In this document: positions 6,789-10,751 of the stretch, one piece after another
How the letters are laid out: the number at the start of each line of letters is the position of its first letter
Numbering within the stretch: position 1 is the first letter of the stretch
From: Rhodothermaceae bacterium
Lineage (GTDB): Bacteria; Bacteroidota; Rhodothermia; Rhodothermales; Rubricoccaceae
Reading direction: 5' to 3'
DNA length: 10,751 bases
Assembly (NCBI GenBank): GCA_013003465.1
Contig: JABDIZ010000305.1
Span: 1-10,751 of the forward strand
The notes under the pieces: model-generated
Databases searched by the model: none
What the model was told of the DNA's origin: nothing
The model's input: only the letters and a program-made list of their open reading frames with translations
Program-made: the position numbers and the translations under genes

Positions 6789-8564
6789 TCAGTCGGCGGC
6801 GTCCATTCGGAGGGCCGGGCCGTAGTGCTGCGTGACCTCCGCGCGAAGGGCTTCGGCGTCCGCATGCAGCGCGGTCGCTTCCTGCGTAGCCGTGTCCAGG
6901 GTCCTTCGCTGGGCCTGCGTGTGTGCTTCGAGCGGCTCCACGAGGCGATGCACGCGGCTCATGGCGTCTGCGACTTCCTCCTCCAACTGGGTATGGAGGG
7001 CTCGGCCGAGATCGGCACGCAGGGCCTCTACGCGGGTCGTGAACTCGCGGATGGCCCGGCGCTTCTGGCGCGGCAGCAACACGAAGCCGAATGCCGCGAG
7101 CACGCCGGCGGCCACGAGCCCCCCGGTCACATCGAAGGCCGTAGCCGCCACCACGACGGCGGCCACGGCGCCGAGGCCGAGCGCGGCGGCCTGCATTCCG
7201 GTGAAGAGCGCCGCTGTGGCGCGCGCGTTTTCCAGGATGCGGCGCGCCTCCTCATTGAGGTCGTACTGGTCGATGGTGCGCTTGGCCTCGCCCATCACAT
7301 CGCGGAAGACTTCGTCGCGGTTGTAGAGGAAGGAACTGCGCTCGGGTGGGGCTTCGCCGACCGCCGCTCGTTGCTCGGCCAGGTGCGCATACGTCTCGTT
7401 CCACAGTTCATAGACATGGCGCAGGAGCGCGTCCACGGCCTCGCCGGTGCGTTCCTCAATTCGGCGCTCGGAATCACGGACGACCTGGCGGGTGAACTCC
7501 TCGCGGAAGGCGTTGCGGTCTCGGAGGAGGCGCAGCTTGGAGACGCGGATCGTGTCATCGAGGAAGCGCACGCCCCGCCGCTCCATCTCCAGCAGTTCCT
7601 TGTCCACTTCTGCGGCGGCGCGAGCAAACGACTCGCGTAGCATCGCTTCCTTCTCATCGAAGCGGGCACGGAGCGTGGCCAGTCCGGCCTCATCACGTTC
7701 GAGGATAGTGCGAAGGGCATCGAGGTGGGCCTGAAGGCTTTGCCGGATCCGCTCGCCCGCGTCGAGCGGAGTAGAGAGCTTGAGCGCGAGGAGCTCGTCG
7801 GCCGTCAGCGTCTCGGAGAGAAACGCCTCGAAGGGACCGAACCGACTCGCCTCCCAACGTGGGTCTTGTACGGGATCCCCGGGGTGGGCCTGCTTGGCCG
7901 CCAGGGCAGCCCGCGCCGCGACGGGGAACACGCGAGGAACGAAGCCGAGGTGTTCTTGGAATCCCTCGCGGATGTGCACGATCACCTGTTGCAATGCGGC
8001 CTCGTCGGCCGCCAGGTCGGCCTTGTTGAGCACCACGATGAGTTGTTTGCCCCAGTCACCTCGGATGAACTGGAGGAACTGCCGCTCGGAGTCAGAGAGC
8101 GGCCGGTCGTAGGAGGTGACGAAGAGAACCAGGTCCGCGCGGGGGACGAAGTCCTCCGTCAGGGCCTGGTGCTCGCGGATGATGGAATTGGTGCCGGGCG
8201 TGTCTACGAGCGCGAGGTGGCGCAGCAACTCAGCGGGGTAGCGGCGCTCTGTCACGAAGTCGCTGCGCCGATGCGTCTCCGGCTGCTCGCCGTAGCGGAG
8301 CACAGTGATCTTGTCAGTCGTAGGCACCGGGCCTTCTTCCATCACCACCGCGCCGAAGAGGGCGTTGACCACGGTGGACTTGCCGGCATTGAACTCGCCG
8401 ACGACCAGCAGGAGGAACAGGTCGTCCAGGCCTTCCAGGAGATCGCTCAGGCGACGCAGTGTATCGGGGTCGTCCGCGATCTGTTCGAGGAGCGCGCGCA
8501 GCCGTGCCAGGAAGGCCTGTTCACGCTCAAGGAGATGGGGCGCTGGACCGGAGAGGAGATCCAT
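6789..8564 (-). CDS. Bacterial dynamin-like GTPase
   Basis: This 591-aa protein is a large membrane-associated GTPase of the bacterial dynamin-like group, thought to tubulate, fuse or repair membranes from the cytoplasmic side. Numbering from ATG 8564, the GTPase domain has a P-loop GEFNAGKS (56-63), switch I threonines in VPTTDK (80-85), DTPGTN (121-126) and NKAD (180-183). Long helices with charged heptads (about 265-410) form the stalk. A hydrophobic hairpin (about 452-497, rich in Ala, Val and Gly, ending LLPRQKRR) is the likely membrane paddle, and a final coiled coil (about 505-580) folds back. ATG 8564 was chosen because MDLL followed directly by the first helix matches how family members begin. 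An in-frame ATG at 8621 would add 19 Arg/Ser-rich residues and is less likely. No Shine-Dalgarno is evident at either. It is a stand-alone gene converging on the pilus operon. Bacterial dynamins often occur as pairs, but no partner is present here. Confidence 0.9.
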   Translation of the reverse strand: MDLLSGPAPHLLEREQAFLARLRALLEQIADDPDTLRRLSDLLEGLDDLFLLLVVGEFNAGKSTVVNALFGAVVMEEGPVPTTDKITVLRYGEQPETHRRSDFVTERRYPAELLRHLALVDTPGTNSIIREHQALTEDFVPRADLVLFVTSYDRPLSDSERQFLQFIRGDWGKQLIVVLNKADLAADEAALQQVIVHIREGFQEHLGFVPRVFPVAARAALAAKQAHPGDPVQDPRWEASRFGPFEAFLSETLTADELLALKLSTPLDAGERIRQSLQAHLDALRTILERDEAGLATLRARFDEKEAMLRESFARAAAEVDKELLEMERRGVRFLDDTIRVSKLRLLRDRNAFREEFTRQVVRDSERRIEERTGEAVDALLRHVYELWNETYAHLAEQRAAVGEAPPERSSFLYNRDEVFRDVMGEAKRTIDQYDLNEEARRILENARATAALFTGMQAAALGLGAVAAVVVAATAFDVTGGLVAAGVLAAFGFVLLPRQKRRAIREFTTRVEALRADLGRALHTQLEEEVADAMSRVHRLVEPLEAHTQAQRRTLDTATQEATALHADAEALRAEVTQHYGPALRMDAAD

Positions 8565-8664
8565 TGAAGAACGATGAGATGAACGTGATGCCCGGTGAAC
8601 CCGCCCGTTTGCGCACAACATACGGGTTGGAAATCAAAAAAAAGGTGTGGTAGTTTGCGTCTAA

Positions 8665-8685
8665 CGGAACCGAACGACCGTTCCG
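8665..8685. repeat. Short inverted repeat in the divergent intergenic region
   Basis: CGGAAC (8665-8670) and GTTCCG (8680-8685) form a 6-bp dyad with a 9-base spacer (21 bases overall). It lies between the divergent dynamin and outer-membrane-protein genes. The size and position would suit a regulator binding site, but nothing else supports this. Confidence 0.3.
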
Positions 8686-8708
8686 GGCTATGTGGGCACC
8701 GGGTACGC

Positions 8709-8740
8709 TTGTGCGTTTTACGCCCGTGCCCCTACCTTAC
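8709..8740 (+). promoter_or_regulatory. Candidate promoter of the outer-membrane protein gene
   Basis: TTG (8709-8711) and TACCTTAC (8733-8740) are 21 bases apart, fitting the Bacteroidota-type -33 TTG / -7 TAnnTTTG pattern with an imperfect second box. Transcription would begin near 8747, leaving a leader of about 40 bases before ATG 8788. A second, weaker arrangement lies upstream (TTGG at 8627-8630, TAGTTTG at 8651-8657). A run of eight or more A residues (about 8636-8643) between those boxes is the only AT-rich spot in the region. Confidence 0.4.
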
Positions 8741-8773
8741 ACGGCAACTCTCCCCTCACCTGCACCCCTTCAT

Positions 8774-8787
8774 AAGGAGGATCCTCC
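8774..8787 (+). promoter_or_regulatory. Strong Shine-Dalgarno site embedded in a perfect 12-bp palindrome
   Basis: AAGGAGG (8774-8780) lies 7 bases before ATG 8788 and is the only canonical ribosome binding site I see in the window. Bases 8776-8787 (GGAGGATCCTCC) are a perfect palindrome abutting the start codon. In RNA, GGAG could pair with CTCC around a GATC loop, covering most of the ribosome site. It fixes the start of the beta-barrel gene: an in-frame stop (TAA, 8773-8775) lies just upstream. Confidence 0.8.
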
Positions 8788-9816
8788 ATGCTGAACTTGG
8801 CACTTGTGGCTTTGCTGTCCGGCTCGCTACTCACCGGTAGCCCCGACGGCGACTGCGAAAAGGGCAAGACGGACTGCGAAACCGCCCCGGCCGCCCAGGC
8901 CGAGACGGCGCTCCCGACTCCGCCCGACGAACGCTCGCTCACTTCTGACACCTACGCCTACGGGCGCCCCTCGGACGCCGCTCCCATCAAGCTGTGGGTC
9001 GAAGCGGGCATCGGTAACGTGGAAGAGGTATACCTGCCCAACGGCGACGAGGTGGAACTGAACCTCAACGGCGTCGCAGGCGACATCCAGTCGCAGCGGG
9101 TAGCGGTTGGCGCGCAGATCAACGTGATCAACTTCCCCGCGTTCAAGCTCGGGTTTGGGGGGCATCTCAACATTGCGTCCAACAAATTCGAGAATGCCAA
9201 CCTGGAGAGCGGCTTCGGTCTCCAGAACGTGAAGATCTTCGCGACGGCTCGTGGACGCGTGGTGGGTATCCACGGCGGCTACATCCTCGACCTCGCTGAC
9301 GAGGAGCAAAACAACATCGCGGCGGGCAACTTCCCGACAACCGAAGGACGTGACGCCATCTTCTTCGGTGCGGACTTCGACTACCCGAGCGAGAACTTCC
9401 GCCTCTTCGGTGGTGCGGACTACTACCTGATGCAGGAGGGCGACGTCATGGTGTTCAACCCGGCAACGGGTGGGCTCGTTACCGTGAACCAGACGGCCGA
9501 TAGTGATATCCTCGCCTTCGTCATGGGTGCCGGGCTGCGGTTCGGGATCCTCGAGTTGGGTGCTGCCCTGCACATCCAAACGCAATTCGTGGACGGCTTC
9601 GTGAGTCGTAACAACGCTGGGCTTGCCGCGTCCGGTGGCCACAACGGCAGCATCGCGCCGTACCTGAAGCTGTCTCCGCCCTCGCTGCCGGTGTCGCTCT
9701 TCGTCCGTGGCGCCGTGCGGAACGCCTTTACGGAGTACGGCTTCCGCCTCGGCGGTGGCAACGACATCAAGTCTAACCTCGGCTTCACAGCAGGCCTGAC
9801 CGTCGGCTTCGACTGA
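8788..9816 (+). CDS. Outer-membrane beta-barrel protein of unknown function
   Basis: This 342-aa protein has a hydrophobic start (residues 2-17, LNLALVALLSGSLLTG) that should act as a signal peptide, although it has no basic residue in its n-region. A short segment with two Cys (23-31) and an Ala/Pro-rich linker follow. From about residue 68 the sequence alternates polar and hydrophobic residues in short strands separated by turns rich in Gly, Asn and Asp (for example LWVEAGIGNV, GAQINVI, KLGFGGHLNIAS, GFRLGGGND), typical of a transmembrane beta barrel of perhaps 12-16 strands. It ends LTVGFD, close to the usual terminal aromatic except for the added Asp. I do not recognise a specific family and assign no substrate. 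It is a single-gene unit with its own ribosome site and terminator, and the strong ribosome site suggests high expression. An altered OmpA- or OmpW-type barrel cannot be excluded. Confidence 0.82.
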   Translation: MLNLALVALLSGSLLTGSPDGDCEKGKTDCETAPAAQAETALPTPPDERSLTSDTYAYGRPSDAAPIKLWVEAGIGNVEEVYLPNGDEVELNLNGVAGDIQSQRVAVGAQINVINFPAFKLGFGGHLNIASNKFENANLESGFGLQNVKIFATARGRVVGIHGGYILDLADEEQNNIAAGNFPTTEGRDAIFFGADFDYPSENFRLFGGADYYLMQEGDVMVFNPATGGLVTVNQTADSDILAFVMGAGLRFGILELGAALHIQTQFVDGFVSRNNAGLAASGGHNGSIAPYLKLSPPSLPVSLFVRGAVRNAFTEYGFRLGGGNDIKSNLGFTAGLTVGFD

Positions 9817-9849
9817 GTCGCCGAGCACTAACCTTGGCCTCGGCCAATT

Positions 9850-9880
9850 CGGGCCGCCTGGTTCTATGCCGGGCGGCCCG
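9850..9880 (+). terminator. Terminator of the beta-barrel gene
   Basis: CGGGCCGCCTGG (9850-9861) pairs with CCGGGCGGCCCG (9869-9880), with one G-T pair, around a 7-base loop, followed by TTGTGT. It starts 33 bases after the stop. A short palindrome TTGGCCTCGGCCAA lies just before it (9834-9847). Confidence 0.8.
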
Positions 9881-9885
9881 TTGTG

Positions 9886-9891
9886 TATCCT
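9886..9891 (+). promoter_or_regulatory. Possible -10 box giving a leaderless lipoprotein transcript
   Basis: TATCCT ends 6 bases before ATG 9898, the spacing expected if transcription starts at or next to the A of the start codon. The terminator just upstream leaves only 17 bases before the gene and no Shine-Dalgarno. There is no clear upstream box, so this is weak. Confidence 0.25.
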
Positions 9892-9897
9892 AGCGTT

Positions 9898-10620
9898 ATG
9901 CGCCTCGTCTACGCCCTCGGGCTCATCCTGCTCAGCGCGCTGCCCCTCCTCATCGGATGCAGTGGCTCGAACCCATCGCAGGCAACTCTCTCCCTCGATG
10001 CTGCACACGAGCCCTCCCCTGTCCAGGTGCGCGAAACACTCCGGCGTCTGGCAACGGCCCGCCCCGATTCGTTCCTGGTGACGCGTGTACGCCAGGGTGG
10101 CCTGACGCCTACCTTCGGCACGCGATTTCGGTTGGCCTCCGGTGCCGTCGCGGCATTCATTCCGGGGAGGCATCCTGTACGCGGGCAAGAGTTGGTAATG
10201 GTCGTGGCTCGTGGAGAGGGTGTGCCCGGTGCGGCCCTGATTGCAACCGCGCGCATTCTCGCTGCGCGTGCAGGGCGCTCGCTTTCGCCCGAGCGCACGG
10301 TGCTCGTCGTCTTTCTACCGCCTCCGGCACAGGGGGACGCGCTCACCGCGTTGTTTGCCGCCCCACCCTGGACGCGCGATCACGTCGCGGCGATGCTACT
10401 GATTGAGCCGGACGAGGTGATGGCCGGTCGCGCCGAGGCCCGTGCTGCAGAGCAGGGGTGGGCGTTGCAGTTTATTGAGGAGACGTCAGAGCCCCAGGGC
10501 GATGTGAGTGCGGTGCTCGCCTTGGCGCGTGCTACCGTGCATGCCGCGCTCCTCGTGGCTGATACCGGGCAGCAAACGGCGGATTTCCCTCGTCCTGATG
10601 CCTCCGTGCCGAGTCAATGA
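9898..10620 (+). CDS. Lipoprotein resembling an M28-type peptidase domain without metal ligands
   Basis: This 240-aa lipoprotein has a signal sequence (RLVYALGLILLSALPL) ending in the lipobox LIGC, with Cys21 as the lipidation site; Ser at +2 fits outer-membrane sorting. Residues 96-142 follow the pattern of M28 aminopeptidases: a hydrophobic strand (ELVMVVAR), a PGAALIATARILA helix in place of the family's PGA-D-D-GVA segment, then PERTVLVVFL in place of RTI-FVFF. The zinc ligands expected in these places (His-x-Asp, the second Asp and the Glu-Glu pair) are missing, so it is probably not catalytic. At 240 aa it is also shorter than M28 enzymes. ATG 9898 was preferred over the in-frame GTG at 9883 because it gives a normal signal peptide. 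The stop overlaps the next gene's start by 4 bp, implying co-translation. The fold assignment is from pattern only. Confidence 0.72.
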   Translation: MRLVYALGLILLSALPLLIGCSGSNPSQATLSLDAAHEPSPVQVRETLRRLATARPDSFLVTRVRQGGLTPTFGTRFRLASGAVAAFIPGRHPVRGQELVMVVARGEGVPGAALIATARILAARAGRSLSPERTVLVVFLPPPAQGDALTALFAAPPWTRDHVAAMLLIEPDEVMAGRAEARAAEQGWALQFIEETSEPQGDVSAVLALARATVHAALLVADTGQQTADFPRPDASVPSQ

Positions 10621-10751
10621 AGCCCATGCGGCCAGTCTGGCTCACCGACTCCGTTACAGTTGATCTGCCCCGCGCTGTCCGATTCACGCTGCTGTGGGGG
10701 TTGGAAGGCCTCGTGCTGCGGACCGTCGGGGGGGCAGGGGATCGCGTGCCC
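10617..10751 (+). CDS. Sugar-phosphate isomerase/epimerase-like TIM-barrel protein (3' partial)
   Basis: Only the first 45 codons are inside the window. The start ATG 10617 overlaps the lipoprotein stop as ATGA; an alternative ATG in frame lies at 10626. The visible sequence, WLTDSVTVDLPRAVRF followed by GLEGLVLRTVGG, matches the first strand-helix-strand of xylose-isomerase-like (AP endonuclease 2 family) barrels, which commonly read as S-D-E-V-x-x-D-L then G-x-x-G-V-E-L-R. Such proteins isomerise or epimerise sugars or related compounds using a divalent metal. The metal-binding residues lie beyond the window, so activity cannot be judged. Overlap with the preceding lipoprotein gene suggests they are made together. 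Confidence 0.65.
   Translation, partial: MKPMRPVWLTDSVTVDLPRAVRFTLLWGLEGLVLRTVGGAGDRVP

Noticed and set aside
6762..8567. Two long plus-strand open frames opposite the dynamin gene (292 and 280 codons)
   Set aside because: The first begins inside the terminator stem, and both lie opposite conserved GTPase motifs. They are codon-bias shadows.
8564..8621. Extended start for the dynamin gene at 8621
   Set aside because: The added 19 residues are Arg/Ser-rich and unlike the start of family members. ATG 8564 leads straight into the expected helix.
8778..8783. GGATCC in front of the beta-barrel gene as a cloning scar
   Set aside because: The flanks extend the palindrome to 12 bp and show no vector-like sequence, so a natural site is simpler.
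8827..10188. 453-codon minus-strand open frame spanning the beta-barrel gene and part of the lipoprotein gene
   Set aside because: It crosses the terminator at 9850-9880 and is antisense to a gene with a perfect ribosome site and barrel-type strands.
1..10751. CRISPR array, insertion sequence, tRNA/rRNA or phage genes
   Set aside because: I saw no regularly spaced direct repeats, transposase motifs, tRNA-like folds or phage structural genes anywhere in the window.

Overview
This window is high-GC DNA with tightly packed genes, probably from a marine or halophilic member of the Rhodothermota (Rhodothermia, near Rubricoccus, Rubrivirga or Salinibacter). That placement is an inference. It rests on the high GC, the near absence of Shine-Dalgarno sequences except in front of one gene, possible TTG/TAnnTT-type promoters, a C-terminal CHRPPGN-like domain of a kind common in Bacteroidota-related secreted proteins, and the mix of gene families. 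No marker gene is present to settle it.

Layout. Positions 2-265 hold the 3' end of a secreted or surface protein whose start lies outside the window, closed by a strong UUCG-loop terminator (293-328). After about 230 bases without a gene comes a four-gene plus-strand cluster (556-6700) with spacers of 48-84 bp, almost certainly an operon. It encodes, in order, a PilT-like ATPase, a bitopic protein that fuses PilM-like and PilN-like parts, a second bitopic protein that fuses PilO-like and PilP-like parts, and a short outer-membrane secretin. This is the envelope-spanning core of a type IV pilus or type II secretion machine packed into four genes. The classical PilM/N/O/P/Q layout uses five genes plus separate ATPases. 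The platform protein PilC, pilins, an extension ATPase and a prepilin peptidase are not in the window. A bidirectional terminator (6754-6781) separates the operon from a convergent minus-strand gene for a bacterial dynamin-like GTPase (6789-8564). A divergent intergenic region (8565-8787) then leads to an outer-membrane beta-barrel protein with a strong Shine-Dalgarno sequence embedded in a perfect 12-bp palindrome, closed by its own terminator (9850-9880). A small lipoprotein resembling an M28 peptidase without its metal ligands follows. It overlaps by 4 bp the start of a gene for a sugar-phosphate isomerase/epimerase-like TIM barrel that runs off the window.

How the genes work together. The four pilus genes should form one complex: a cytoplasmic ATPase, an inner-membrane alignment complex of two fused bitopic proteins, and an outer-membrane pore. 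The most unusual points are the double fusion, the very short secretin (467 aa with one recognisable N-domain) and the ATPase's Asp box, in which the usual Glu-Asp pair is replaced by Ala-Lys although Walker A, Walker B and the His box are intact. The dynamin-like, beta-barrel and lipoprotein genes look like separate transcription units with no visible link to the pilus operon.
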